Origin: Sphingomonas taxi
Lineage (GTDB): Bacteria; Pseudomonadota; Alphaproteobacteria; Sphingomonadales; Sphingomonadaceae
Length of the DNA: 64,000 nucleotides
NCBI RefSeq assembly: GCF_000764535.1
Contig: NZ_CP009571.1
Location: 124,001 to 188,000 of the forward strand
Direction of reading: 5' to 3'
The position numbers and the translations under genes are program-made. Shown in pieces: positions 35,023-43,937 of this stretch. Below the pieces are notes generated by a model. It worked only from the letters and a program-made list of their open reading frames with translations, was not told the DNA's origin and searched no databases. Positions within the stretch are counted from its first letter, which is position 1; each line of letters begins with the position of its first letter.

Positions 35023-35754
35023 TCAGCTCGCCGTATAGAGATCGCAGAACGATTGCGTCGCGGCCGGTGACGGATTGTAGATCTGGCTGAAATCGCGGCG
35101 GTCGCGCACGATGTAGGAGGCGGTATAGCGGATCCGCGTCACCGCCGCGCCGCCGGGCACCCATGCCGAGCTGAACACCGGTCGATAGTCGTAGCTGACC
35201 TCGATATACATCACGCCCGATCCGACGGGCGCGTTCACCTTGGTCCCGCTGCTGTCGCCCATGCCATTGGGCATCGACACGCCGGCGCTGGCAGCGCTCG
35301 TGCCGATGCCGTCGCCGCGGTCCATCGTGCCGTTGGTGCGGTCGTAGCTGGAATCGTAGCCGGTCCCGCTGCGCTTGCCGAGGCAGCGCTGCCAGTGGAG
35401 ATACTGGCTGCCTGCGGTCTGCTGTTCGAGGCTGGAAATGGTGATCCGGCCGCGGTTGGTGAGGTCGAGAGGCGCACCCTGCAGACGCGCCGAGGTGAGC
35501 ACGTCGTTGATGTCGGCCTCGCGCAGCTGCGTGATCCCGCTGTTGCTCATCAGGCCGACGCGCGATGCCGTATCGGCGAGGTTGAGCGCGACCTGGCTAA
35601 CGCGCAGATTGGTGATCGCGAGCCATGCCATCTCCGTGCCCCACGCGCCGACGCCGAGCACCAGCGGCAGCGTCAGCGCAAATTCGAGCAGGGCGAGGCC
35701 GCTCGTCTCGGCGGCGAGCCGGCGGGTCGCCCGGGCAATTCTCATCGGCGTCAT
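35023..35754 (-). CDS. TadE/G-like pilus assembly protein
   Basis: A 243-residue protein with one N-terminal hydrophobic segment in the TadE-type context ETSGLALLEFALTLPLVLGVGAWG (about residues 17-40), where a conserved Glu follows a Gly. A long periplasmic part follows. This is the pseudopilin-like arrangement of Tad/Flp minor pilins. The ATG at 35754 shares its A with the stop of the upstream gene (TGATG), so it is translationally coupled. It is the last of three overlapping genes in the order TadG-like, TadE-like, TadE/F-like. No Tad ATPase or secretin gene is in the window. Confidence 0.72.
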   Translation of the reverse strand: MTPMRIARATRRLAAETSGLALLEFALTLPLVLGVGAWGTEMAWLAITNLRVSQVALNLADTASRVGLMSNSGITQLREADINDVLTSARLQGAPLDLTNRGRITISSLEQQTAGSQYLHWQRCLGKRSGTGYDSSYDRTNGTMDRGDGIGTSAASAGVSMPNGMGDSSGTKVNAPVGSGVMYIEVSYDYRPVFSSAWVPGGAAVTRIRYTASYIVRDRRDFSQIYNPSPAATQSFCDLYTAS

Positions 35755-36350
35755 CACGGGCATACCAATTGCGCAGTCGGACCAGCCTGTGTGGCATAGG
35801 GCTGGTTCTTGAGGATCGTCGTCGCGCTGATCGTCGCGCGTCGCGACCAGCCGATGATGGCGGCGAGCGGGAACAGCCGGTTGAACTGCACCGTCATCGT
35901 GTAGACGACGACGTCGTTGGCGCCGCCCTGACCCGCGATTCCGGGATCGAGGTCGCGCGTGCCGTTGCCGTTCACGTCCGTGAAGCATTCGGTGGCGGCG
36001 TCGTAGACGCCGTTGTTGTTATTGTCCTGGAACGGCTCGGCCGCGATATAGCCGAACTGGCCGAAGCTCTTGCGCGACGAGGTGCCGGTGGCGGTCTTGG
36101 CGAGGCTGTTGATCTGGCTCATCACGCGCTGATCGAGCGTCGTACCGGCGGTGTTCGAGGCATTGTTCTGGATGGTGCCGTCGCGGCCCGCCTTCTGCAC
36201 GGCGCCGGTGAGCACCGCCTGCATATACGCCTGATAGGCCAGATCGCTGAGACCCATGATGAGGAGCAGCATGACCGGGACGACGATCGCGAATTCGATG
36301 ATCGTCGCGCCGCGCGTGTCCTTCGCAAGGTGGCGGAGCCGCGGCCTCAC
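35754..36350 (-). CDS. TadE-like pilus assembly protein
   Basis: A 198-residue protein with an N-terminal TadE domain: DTRGATIIEFAIVVPVMLLLIMGL (about residues 11-34), with the typical G-A-x-x-x-E-F pseudopilin pattern and one membrane helix. The periplasmic remainder has QNNASNTAG and a repeated N/D-rich stretch (QDNNNNGVYD, DVNGNGTRDLDPG). The second of these resembles a calcium-binding loop. The start is GTG at 36350 within GTGA, overlapping the TadG-like stop by 4 bp. It probably forms part of a Tad/Flp pilus or a secretion tip. Confidence 0.78.
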   Translation of the reverse strand: MRPRLRHLAKDTRGATIIEFAIVVPVMLLLIMGLSDLAYQAYMQAVLTGAVQKAGRDGTIQNNASNTAGTTLDQRVMSQINSLAKTATGTSSRKSFGQFGYIAAEPFQDNNNNGVYDAATECFTDVNGNGTRDLDPGIAGQGGANDVVVYTMTVQFNRLFPLAAIIGWSRRATISATTILKNQPYATQAGPTAQLVCP

Positions 36351-38266
36351 TGGCTGATCCTCAGCATCGCGAGCCGTTGCGCGATCGTGCGGAAGGCGCC
36401 TTTCACCGCGTCGGTGCTGCTCGCCTGGAACGCCTGGCCGGGGGACGCGCAATAGGTCAGGTCCGGGGTGATGCTCGTGCCGAGCGCGACGACGAAGATG
36501 CTGATGCCGCGCTTCTTGGCCGCGTCGCACTCGATGCGGAAGCGCGCGGTGTGATTGGCATAATCCTGATTGTCGTTATTGGCGCCGCCGGTGCGATTGT
36601 CCCAGTCCTCGATGCCATATTGGCCGTAGATCTGACCGTTGGGCGACATGGTGCCGTCGGTCATGAAGACGATGTTGCGCGACGGTGCAGGCCGACCCGG
36701 TCGCGCGGTGGTATCCGCGGCGAACACGCCGTTGGGCGACAGCATCCGCAGGCCCCAGATCATGCCGACGTCGTGATAGGTGCCGCCCACCGCCTTGAAG
36801 TCGCTGTTGTAGACGTAATCGTTGACGTCCTGTGCGCTCATGACGGTCAGCCGCTGCGCCTGCATGCCGCAAGCGGTGTAGGCGCTGTTCGCCAGCGCAT
36901 AGCCGGCGCGATAGCTGTTGCTGTAGTCGTTGGTGTTCTCGTCGTTGATATCCTGGAAATTGCTGTTGTTGCGCTGGTAGACGACGTCCGCCCACATCGG
37001 CCGCCACTTGTTCGTCGCCGCCGCGGGGATGATGTCCGGGTTGAGATCGTCGGGCAGCGCGTTGACGTCGAACGTGGCGCTCTTCGAGGTGTTCAGTTCC
37101 TCGATACAGCCCTTCCAGCTCGACGTAGAACCGTCGAACCGCGTCGGATCGGCGACGGTGCTGCCGTTGATGGTGCCGAGCAGCTGCGAGACGTCCCATT
37201 GCACCGGCTCGTAGCGCCAATAGGGGCGGAGCGGCTGTTGCCAGCCGGAACAGGTCCCGCCCGACGAGGACGTCCAGCTGACGTTGTAATATTTCATCGC
37301 CTGCGGATAACTGGTGTTCCAATTGGGGCCGCTGGTGATGAAGCCGGTCGCCGGGTAGCGCTGTGCAACGCACATCGCCTTTGGGATGTTGGACAGCGAG
37401 AAGGCGGTGGCAAGCAGCTGATAGGGGGCGTAATCGCCCGGCAGCATCTTGTCGCTGCCGCCCCAGCCGACCGCGCCGATCAGCGGCGAGAGGTGGCGGC
37501 TTTGATAGGTCCAGCTCTGTTGCAGATATTGCGACGGGATCAGCCGGCCGACGTTGACCGCCGAGGCATAGGGTACGAAGCCATAACGGATGCGGGTCGA
37601 CGGATCGGTGCTCGACCGCATCGTACTGTCGAAAAGCAACACCGACTGGCGAAGCGATTCGATCTTCGAATAGGTCATGTTGGTGCCCAGACCATAAGCC
37701 GGTTTCTCGGTGGCGTTGCCGCAGGTCGCGGGGTCGGAAGGGTAACAGTTCATCGACCCGGTGATATCGAGCACGAACATGACGTCGGCATCGCCGACGT
37801 CGAACACCGCCTGGCAATTGACCGTCAGCGGCCGCGCGCTCACGCCGAAGAACTGCATCAGCGCCATCGGCACGGTCGCCGAGGCCGTGCCGCTGACCGC
37901 ATTGGCCACCCCGACGGTGGTATTGACCGAAGCCTTGCTGGTCGAGAAGCTGACGTTGCGGTTCTGATACCAGCCGGGACGGAAGTTGTTGTTGAAGAAG
38001 GCCGTCGCCTGCTGTTTTGCGGCATCTTCCAATGGCGTCGACATCTGCGTGTCGGTCATCGCCTTGCGACCGGCGAGCACGCCCGCGTCGCACGCCTGCT
38101 GGAGGCGGACCTTGACGACGTATAGACGTGCCATGTCGACCGCCGAACCGGCGAAGCCGATCAACGGAATCAATGCCGCCGCCATGATCGCCAGCGTGTT
38201 TCCGCGAATGTCGCGGCGGAGTCTGGTCAGCAGACCCGGAGGGGAGGACGACCGCGACGTGTGCAT
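36347..38266 (-). CDS. TadG-like protein with von Willebrand factor A domain
   Basis: A 639-residue protein. The N-terminus is RDIRGNTLAIMAAALIPLIGFAGSAVDMARLY, a TadG/pseudopilin-type helix. A VWA domain follows with a MIDAS site DITGSM at about residue 172. Several Cys and aromatic-rich blocks come later, plus VFMTDGTMSPNGQ and a C-terminal SIFVVALG strand, the end of the VWA fold. It would sit in the inner membrane with a large periplasmic adhesion-like part. The ATG at 38266 was preferred to a TTG 6 bp upstream. It is the first gene of the three-gene Tad-like operon. Confidence 0.82.
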   Translation of the reverse strand: MHTSRSSSPPGLLTRLRRDIRGNTLAIMAAALIPLIGFAGSAVDMARLYVVKVRLQQACDAGVLAGRKAMTDTQMSTPLEDAAKQQATAFFNNNFRPGWYQNRNVSFSTSKASVNTTVGVANAVSGTASATVPMALMQFFGVSARPLTVNCQAVFDVGDADVMFVLDITGSMNCYPSDPATCGNATEKPAYGLGTNMTYSKIESLRQSVLLFDSTMRSSTDPSTRIRYGFVPYASAVNVGRLIPSQYLQQSWTYQSRHLSPLIGAVGWGGSDKMLPGDYAPYQLLATAFSLSNIPKAMCVAQRYPATGFITSGPNWNTSYPQAMKYYNVSWTSSSGGTCSGWQQPLRPYWRYEPVQWDVSQLLGTINGSTVADPTRFDGSTSSWKGCIEELNTSKSATFDVNALPDDLNPDIIPAAATNKWRPMWADVVYQRNNSNFQDINDENTNDYSNSYRAGYALANSAYTACGMQAQRLTVMSAQDVNDYVYNSDFKAVGGTYHDVGMIWGLRMLSPNGVFAADTTARPGRPAPSRNIVFMTDGTMSPNGQIYGQYGIEDWDNRTGGANNDNQDYANHTARFRIECDAAKKRGISIFVVALGTSITPDLTYCASPGQAFQASSTDAVKGAFRTIAQRLAMLRISQ

Positions 38267-38320
38267 GGCCAAAACCGGCTCTCGTTTGTTCTATTGGACA
38301 ATCCCAGTTAACCCGCCGGT

Positions 38321-39019
38321 ATGAAATCGCAGTCAAACGGCATGGTTAATCAAAGTTTGCAGGCGAACGACACAGCGGCCGCGCCGAACGGGGATCGATC
38401 GTTGGCGATCCTCGCAGTGCCGTCGCGCCACCGCCCGGCGATTGAGACGCTGTTCGCGCTCGATGCCCGTCTCGCCGGGATCGTCCGTGCGACGCGCGAG
38501 CCGATGGTCGGGCAGATGCGGCTGACCTGGTGGCATGAGGCGCTCACCAAGCTCGACGGCGCGCCGGCGCCGGCCGAGCCGCTGCTCCGCGACGTCCAGC
38601 AACATCTGCTGCCCGCGGGCGTCAGCGGCGCGCGGCTCGCCGGGATGATCGACGGATGGGAGGAGTTGATCGTCGCCGACGCGCTCGGCGCCGAGACGCT
38701 GGATCGCCACGCCGGGGCCCGCGGGGCCGGGCTGTTCGCCGCGGCGGGAATGGTACTCGGCGCCGACTCGCCGTTGCTCGTGCCGGCGGGGCGGGGCTGG
38801 GCGCTCGCCGATCTCGCCGGGCATCTGTCCGCGCCGACGGCGGCCGGGCTGGCCGCGGACGCCGCACGACGCGAGTTGTCGCATGCTTTTTCAGCACCTT
38901 GGCCAGCAAAGCTGCGCCCGATCGGTGTATTGAGCCTGATCGCGCGGCTCGATGCCACCCCCGGATCGGCACTTGCCAAGGCTTTGAAGGTAGGGCGGTT
39001 TAGAATAACCGGACGATGA
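38321..39019 (+). CDS. Degenerate squalene/phytoene synthase family protein
   Basis: A 232-residue protein with remnants of the squalene/phytoene synthase fold: LFALDARLAGIVRATREPMVGQMRLTWWHEAL (compare the QIRLAWWREAL pattern of the family) and ELIVADALG. The two catalytic Asp-rich motifs DxxxD that bind the prenyl diphosphates are not seen, and it is shorter than the synthases (about 280-350). It may be a non-enzymatic homologue, like the complex I assembly factor NDUFAF6. It is divergent from the TadG-like gene across 54 bp. No carotenoid or hopanoid genes are adjacent. Confidence 0.65.
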   Translation: MKSQSNGMVNQSLQANDTAAAPNGDRSLAILAVPSRHRPAIETLFALDARLAGIVRATREPMVGQMRLTWWHEALTKLDGAPAPAEPLLRDVQQHLLPAGVSGARLAGMIDGWEELIVADALGAETLDRHAGARGAGLFAAAGMVLGADSPLLVPAGRGWALADLAGHLSAPTAAGLAADAARRELSHAFSAPWPAKLRPIGVLSLIARLDATPGSALAKALKVGRFRITGR

Positions 39020-39075
39020 ACATTTGCGACGATCGTTCGCCATGCTAGCCTCGACTTGCAACGAGGGACTCGGCA

Positions 39076-39516
39076 ATGCGACGACGGGTGATGGCAGAGG
39101 TGGCGTTACTCGCCGGCTGTAGCGTCGCATTGGTCGCGGTGGTGCATGCGGACCGGCCGCCGACCGTGCTGCCGGCCGAAACCAGGCACGTGCCGGTGTG
39201 GTCGGCGGCATCGCCGGATGCCGCGGCGGTCGCGCATGCCGCGCTCGCGGCGCATGACCGCAATCACGACGGCGTGCTGTCGCGCGACGAATATCGCGCC
39301 GCCATGCGGGCGGGATTCGCCCGGCTGGACGGGGATGGCGACCGCCGGCTCGATCTCGGGGAATGGGCGGATCCGCAGTTCGACGCGGCGGATCACGATC
39401 GCTCGGGCACGCTCGACGCAGATGAACTCGGCAGAGGGCTCGACCCGCACCGCGATGCAATTCGGCGCGCGGACGACCGCCGGCTGGACCCGCCGCAGGG
39501 TTTGTCGCTGGGATGA
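39076..39516 (+). CDS. Exported EF-hand protein (three loops)
   Basis: A 146-residue protein with an N-terminal signal or anchor (LLAGCSVALVAVVHAD; a lipobox-like LAGC at about 12-15). Three calcium-binding EF-hand loops follow: DRNHDGVLSRDEY, DGDGDRRLDLGEW and DHDRSGTLDADEL. It probably binds Ca2+ in the periplasm. Its stop overlaps an in-frame ATG of the next EF-hand gene, giving a tandem pair. Such proteins are common in sphingomonads, with no fixed function. Confidence 0.8.
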   Translation: MRRRVMAEVALLAGCSVALVAVVHADRPPTVLPAETRHVPVWSAASPDAAAVAHAALAAHDRNHDGVLSRDEYRAAMRAGFARLDGDGDRRLDLGEWADPQFDAADHDRSGTLDADELGRGLDPHRDAIRRADDRRLDPPQGLSLG

Positions 39517-39539
39517 TCGATGGCGAAGGGGGACGCGTG

Positions 39540-40010
39540 ATGTGGCGATATTGGGCGATCGGTGCGGCGGTGCTCGCGGCGGTGGCGGGCGGGGCGATGC
39601 TGTTCGGCGGATCCGGGCGGCCGACGTTGCTGCCGGCGCAGCCCGCGGCGCAGGCCGCCGCAGCGCCGGCGACGGGGGCCGCCGCCGCCGACCCGGTGCC
39701 GGAAGCCTCCGAGGCGACGCGCGAGCAGAAACGCTTCGCGCGCTACGATCGCGATCAGGACGGCAAGGTCACGAGGGACGAATATCTCGCCAACCGGCGC
39801 AAGGGCTTCGCCAAGCTCGACGTCAATGGCGACGGCCGGCTCGACTTCGACGAATGGGCGGCCAAGGCGACCGCCAAGTTCGTCGCCGCCGACCATGACA
39901 AATCCGGTGCGATGGACGCCGCCGAATTCGCCACCACCGCGGTCAAGCGGAAGCCATCGTCCCGGCCGAAATGTCCGCCGACGGCTGCGGCGCCGGCGGA
40001 GGAGAGTTGA
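39540..40010 (+). CDS. Membrane-anchored EF-hand protein (three loops)
   Basis: A 156-residue protein: a membrane anchor ([21 protein letters not shown], about 2-22), an Ala/Pro-rich linker to about residue 62, and three EF-hand loops ([39 protein letters not shown]). The ATG at 39540 has GAAGGGGG upstream; an in-frame ATG at 39513 overlaps the previous stop (ATGA) and may also be used. The last 68 bp are antisense to the trmFO 3' end. It is probably a paralogue of the preceding gene. Confidence 0.8.
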   Translation: MWRYWAIGAAVLAAVAGGAMLFGGSGRPTLLPAQPAAQAAAAPATGAAAADPVPEASEATREQKRFARYDRDQDGKVTRDEYLANRRKGFAKLDVNGDGRLDFDEWAAKATAKFVAADHDKSGAMDAAEFATTAVKRKPSSRPKCPPTAAAPAEES

Positions 40011-41310
40011 GCCAGCCGGCGAAGGCGGTGCGCGCGCGATCGGTGTACATCCGCTTGCGGTCGGCCTTCTTGGTGCGGCCGGGGATCGGCGGCATCAGCC
40101 CGAAATTGACGTTCATCGGCTGATAGGTCTCCGCCTCCGCGCCGCCGGTGATATGGCCGAGCAAGGCACCCAGCGCGGTCTCGACCGGCGGCGGCGCGAG
40201 CGTCTCGCCCGCCAGCTCCGCCGCGGCGAAGCGGCCGGCGAGCAGGCCGATCGCGGCGCTCTCGATATAGCCTTCGCAACCGGTGATCTGGCCGGCGAAG
40301 CGCAGGTTCGGGCGGCTCTTCAGTCGCAGCGTCGGGTCGAGCAATTCGGGCGAGCGGATGAAGGTGTTGCGATGCAGCCCGCCGAGGCGTGCGAACTCCG
40401 CATTCTGCAGGCCGGGAATGGTGCGGAACAGCCGCACCTGTTCGGCATGCTTCAGCTTGGTCTGGAAGCCGACGATGTTCCAGAGCGTGCCCTGCGCATT
40501 GTCCTGGCGAAGCTGGACCACCGCATAGGGCCAGCGGCCGGTGCGGGGATTGTCGAGCCCGACCGGCTTCATCGGGCCGTAGCGCAACGTGTCGAGCCCA
40601 CGCTCGGCCATCACCTCGATCGGCATGCAGCCCTCGAAATAGGGCGTGTCCTTCTCCCAGTCCTTGAACTCGCCCTTCTCGCCGGCAAGCAAGGCGGCGT
40701 GGAAGGCGAGATATTGCTCCTTATCCATCGGGCAGTTGATATAATCCGCCTCGCCCTTGTCCCAGCGTGACGCCTTCCATGCGACGTCCATGTCGATCGT
40801 GTCGGCGTGGACGATGGGGGCGAGCGCATCGAAGAAGGCGAGCGCCTCCGCGCCGGTCGCGCCGCCGATCGCCTGCGCCAGCCCCGCCGCGGTGAGCGGC
40901 CCGGTGGCGAGGATCGCCGGCCCGTCCGGCAGCGCGTCGACGCGTTCGCGGATCAGCGTGACGTTGGGATGATCGGCGAGCGCCGCGGTGACGCCGGCGG
41001 AATAGCCGTCGCGGTCGACCGCCAGCGCCGACCCGGCGGGGACGCGATGCGCATCCGCCTGGCGCATGATCAGCGAGCCCATCGCACGCATCTCCTGATG
41101 GAGCAGGCCGACCGCATTGGCCTCCGCATCGTCGGAGCGGAAGCTGTTCGAGCAGACGAGTTCGGCGAGATGATCGGTCTGGTGCGCGGGCGTACGCTCG
41201 CCCGAGCCGCGCATCTCCGACAGGCGGACGCGATAGCCCGCCTCGGCGAGCTGCCAGGCGGCTTCCGAACCGGCGAGGCCGCCGCCGACGATATGGATAT
41301 CATGGGTCAT
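39943..41310 (-). CDS. trmFO: Methylenetetrahydrofolate-tRNA-(uracil-5-)-methyltransferase TrmFO
   Basis: A 455-residue FAD- and folate-dependent enzyme that makes 5-methyluridine at tRNA position 54. The FAD motif is [17 protein letters not shown] (about 9-25). Other marks are [11 protein letters not shown], with the conserved Cys at about 53, [13 protein letters not shown], and [10 protein letters not shown] near the C-terminal FAD-binding part. The length is normal. It converges on the second EF-hand gene with a 68-bp coding overlap. It starts 65 bp from the divergent DUF488 gene. Confidence 0.95.
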   Translation of the reverse strand: MTHDIHIVGGGLAGSEAAWQLAEAGYRVRLSEMRGSGERTPAHQTDHLAELVCSNSFRSDDAEANAVGLLHQEMRAMGSLIMRQADAHRVPAGSALAVDRDGYSAGVTAALADHPNVTLIRERVDALPDGPAILATGPLTAAGLAQAIGGATGAEALAFFDALAPIVHADTIDMDVAWKASRWDKGEADYINCPMDKEQYLAFHAALLAGEKGEFKDWEKDTPYFEGCMPIEVMAERGLDTLRYGPMKPVGLDNPRTGRWPYAVVQLRQDNAQGTLWNIVGFQTKLKHAEQVRLFRTIPGLQNAEFARLGGLHRNTFIRSPELLDPTLRLKSRPNLRFAGQITGCEGYIESAAIGLLAGRFAAAELAGETLAPPPVETALGALLGHITGGAEAETYQPMNVNFGLMPPIPGRTKKADRKRMYTDRARTAFAGWLNSPPPAPQPSADISAGTMASA

Positions 41311-41375
41311 ATGGGTGCCTTAGGCCGCACCGGGGCGGCGGGCAACGCGGCGGTCGGCTCGTGCGTTCTGCCGAC

Positions 41376-41810
41376 ATGACCACGATCTACACCATCGGCT
41401 ACGAGGCCACGACGATGGCCGACTTCCTCGCCGCTTTGGACCGTGCGGGGGTGAAAAGGGTGATCGACGTGCGTGCGCTGCCGCTGTCGCGGCGGCCCGG
41501 CTTCTCGAAATCCTCGCTCGCCGCCAGCCTCGCCGAGGCGGGGATCGCCTATGTCCACCTCAAGGCGCTCGGCACCCCCAAGCGCGGGCGCGACGCCGCC
41601 AAGAAGGGCGACGTGGCGACGCTGGAGGCGGTGTATGAGGAGCAACTCGAACTGCCCGAGGCGCAGGCGGCCGCCGCCATCATGCTGGGATTGGCGGCGG
41701 AGACGCCGAGCGCCCTGCTCTGCTTCGAGCGCGATCCGAAACATTGCCATCGTACGCTGCTGCTCGACGCGGTCGGCGAGGGGGCGGAGGTTGTCGACCT
41801 GTATACATGA
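41376..41810 (+). CDS. DUF488 family protein
   Basis: A 144-residue DUF488 protein: IYTIGYEATTMADFLAALDRAGVKRVIDVRALP at the start, SRRPGFSKSSL, then the C-terminal LLCFERDPKHCHRTLLLD, which is the family's most conserved block and carries a Cys/His pair. The biochemical role is unknown; proposals include a nucleic-acid or redox function. The ATG at 41376 begins the conserved core; a GTG at 41361 is an alternative start. It is convergent with the antiporter gene across a repeat element. Confidence 0.87.
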   Translation: MTTIYTIGYEATTMADFLAALDRAGVKRVIDVRALPLSRRPGFSKSSLAASLAEAGIAYVHLKALGTPKRGRDAAKKGDVATLEAVYEEQLELPEAQAAAAIMLGLAAETPSALLCFERDPKHCHRTLLLDAVGEGAEVVDLYT

Positions 41811-41871
41811 GCGGGCTCTTCGGAGCCGTTCCGGGCCTTCAAGTGCCTCCGTCGCTTTCCAATCCCATCCT

Positions 41872-41978
41872 CGTCACCCCGGACTGGTTCCGGGGTCCAC
41901 TAGGCGGCGAGGAGAGCGGCTTGAGCGGGCACCATTCTCCTGCGGACCGGTGGACCCCGGAACGAGTCCGGGGTGACG
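41872..41978. repeat. REP/BIME-like paired palindrome, family B copy 2
   Basis: Arms at 41872-41900 and 41950-41978 are the same 29-base palindromic units as in copy 1 at 26397, again 107 bp overall. The central spacer differs. It sits between convergent stops at 41810 and 42062, where it could serve as a bidirectional terminator. Confidence 0.88.
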
Positions 41979-42061
41979 GGGTGGATGTGGAAGCGGCTCG
42001 ATCCTCATCCCCGCAGCCAAATGCGATAGCCTTGGGGCGAACGGCGTGAGGGTGGGGCCGC

Positions 42062-43852
42062 TCACACCTTGCCCGGCACTGCTTCCCCCAGCCGCCGCAC
42101 GCGCCGGATGCGGGGCTCGCGGTCGATCTCCGCCTCCGCGCGGATCGACTGGCGCAGTTCGTCGCGCTTCTCGTGGATCGAGGCGATCACCGGTCCCATC
42201 GCGACGCCGAGGTCGACCAGCACCGCCTCGGACAATTGCAGCGAGCTTTCCAGCGTCTCGGGCACCGCGTCGGTCACGCCGGCGCGATAGAGTTCGGCGG
42301 CATGGTGCGGATCGCGGGCGCGGGCGATGATCGGCAGCGCCGGGGCGAGCGCGCGCATCCGCCGGGTAAGCTGTACGGTCAGCACCGGATCGTCCATCGT
42401 CAGGATCAGCGCGCGGGCACGGGCGAGGTCGAGCCGCTCGACCCAGTCGCCACGCGCGATGTCGCCGAACAGCACCGGATGGCCGCTGCGCCGCGCCTCG
42501 GCGACGGTGTCGATGTCCGCCTCGACCGCGATATAGCGCTGGCCGTGGACCGTGAGCATGTCGGACACCATCCGCCCGACGCGGCCGAAGCCGATCACCA
42601 CCGCGCCCGGTCCCTCGCCGAGCGTATCCTCGGGCAGGCCGTCGCCGGGGGTGAAGCGGTCGATGCCGCGCGACAGCCGCTGGCCCGCCTTGGCGAGCAG
42701 CGGCGTGATGGTGAGGCCGATCGCGGTCACCGTCTGCCAGAAGGCGGCGGTCGACGGCAGGATGAGCTGCGCCTGTGCCGCGGTGGCGAGCACGATCAGC
42801 GTCGTCTCCGACGGGCTGCCCATCAGCAGCCCGGTTTCGGCGGCGATGCCGCGCCCGGTCTGCGCGACGCGGAGCAGCAGATAGGTGACGACCGCCTTGA
42901 CCCCGACCACCGCGACCACTGCGCCGAGCAGCGACGGCCAATTGGCCAGCACCTCGCGCAGGTTGACGCTCATCCCGACGGTGATCAGGAAGACGCCGAG
43001 CGCGAGGCCCTTGAAGGGTGCGGTCATCACCTCGACCTCGGTGTGATATTCGGTCTCGGCGATCAGCAGCCCGGCGAGTAGCGCGCCGACGATCGGCGAC
43101 AGGCCGGCGGCGGTGGTCGCGACGCTGGCGGTGATGACGACGAGCAGCGAGGCGGCGAGGAAAAGTTCGGGGCTCTTGGTGCGCGCCGCCTGGGCGAACA
43201 GCCGCGGCAGCACCAGCCGGCCGCCGAGGTACATCACCACCACCGTCGCCAGCCCGCGCAATGCGACGCCGGCGATGCCGACCCAGCCGTCGGGGCTGGC
43301 GGTCGGCGCCATCGCGCCGAGCGCGAAGATGATCGGCACCAGCGCGAGATCCTCGAACAGCAGCATCGCGAAGGCGGCGCGGCCGACCGGACTGGTCGTG
43401 CCGACGAGCGGCAGCACCAATGCGGTCGAGGACAAGGCCAGCGCGAGGCCGAGGCCGGCGGCGCCGCCCCAATCCTGGCCGAGCAGATGGACCGCCACCG
43501 CGATCAGCGCCGCCGAGCCGATCAGCTCGGCCGGGCCGGTGCCGAACACCTGCGCACGCATCGACCACAAGCGCTTGAACGAGAGTTCGAGCCCGATCGA
43601 GAACAGCAGCAGCACGATGCCGAATTCGGCGAAGGGCTCGATCGAATCGGGATCGGAGATGGTGAGATAATAGAGCCACGGCGCCCGGTCGGTCAGCGCG
43701 CCGAGCCCGTCGGGGCCGACGAGCATGCCGACGAGGATGAAGCCGATGATCGGGCTGACCCGAAACCGCGCGAAGGCGGGGATCACCAGCCCCGCCGCCC
43801 CCAGGATCACCAGCGCGTCGCTGAAGCCCGCATTGTCCAGTCCGATCGCCAT
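42062..43852 (-). CDS. KefB-like monovalent cation:proton antiporter (CPA2) with RCK/TrkA-N domain
   Basis: A 596-residue CPA2 antiporter. The membrane domain (about 1-385) has a first helix ALVILGAAGLVIPAF, then PIIGFILVGMLVGP, LLLFSIGLEL, LSSTALVLP and the antiporter core LLFEDLALVP. The cytoplasmic TrkA-N (Rossmann) domain has VIGFGRVGRMVSDML at about residue 417. It probably exports K+ or Na+ in exchange for protons, gated by NAD(H) or glutathione adducts as in KefB/KefC. No ancillary KefG-like flavoprotein gene is adjacent. Its helices are well conserved; ion preference is not determinable. Confidence 0.92.
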   Translation of the reverse strand: MAIGLDNAGFSDALVILGAAGLVIPAFARFRVSPIIGFILVGMLVGPDGLGALTDRAPWLYYLTISDPDSIEPFAEFGIVLLLFSIGLELSFKRLWSMRAQVFGTGPAELIGSAALIAVAVHLLGQDWGGAAGLGLALALSSTALVLPLVGTTSPVGRAAFAMLLFEDLALVPIIFALGAMAPTASPDGWVGIAGVALRGLATVVVMYLGGRLVLPRLFAQAARTKSPELFLAASLLVVITASVATTAAGLSPIVGALLAGLLIAETEYHTEVEVMTAPFKGLALGVFLITVGMSVNLREVLANWPSLLGAVVAVVGVKAVVTYLLLRVAQTGRGIAAETGLLMGSPSETTLIVLATAAQAQLILPSTAAFWQTVTAIGLTITPLLAKAGQRLSRGIDRFTPGDGLPEDTLGEGPGAVVIGFGRVGRMVSDMLTVHGQRYIAVEADIDTVAEARRSGHPVLFGDIARGDWVERLDLARARALILTMDDPVLTVQLTRRMRALAPALPIIARARDPHHAAELYRAGVTDAVPETLESSLQLSEAVLVDLGVAMGPVIASIHEKRDELRQSIRAEAEIDREPRIRRVRRLGEAVPGKV

Positions 43853-43937
43853 AAGGGGATTGTAGGCACAAGACGTGAAATGTCAGCCGATGATTGCAAT
43901 TTCCTCGTGCGCGCGGCCGGGCAGGGGATCGGTCGTC

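Noticed and set aside
36593..38266. Possibility that the VWA-domain gene belongs to a phage or a colicin-type immunity system
   Set aside because: The pseudopilin-like N-terminus and the overlapping TadE-type genes fit Tad better; there are no phage neighbours.
41473..42049. ORFs overlapping the DUF488 gene and the family B palindrome (PGTSPG-type endings)
   Set aside because: They are shadow frames of DUF488 and of the palindrome; the same PGTSPG or RVRGDGV peptides recur wherever the palindrome is read.
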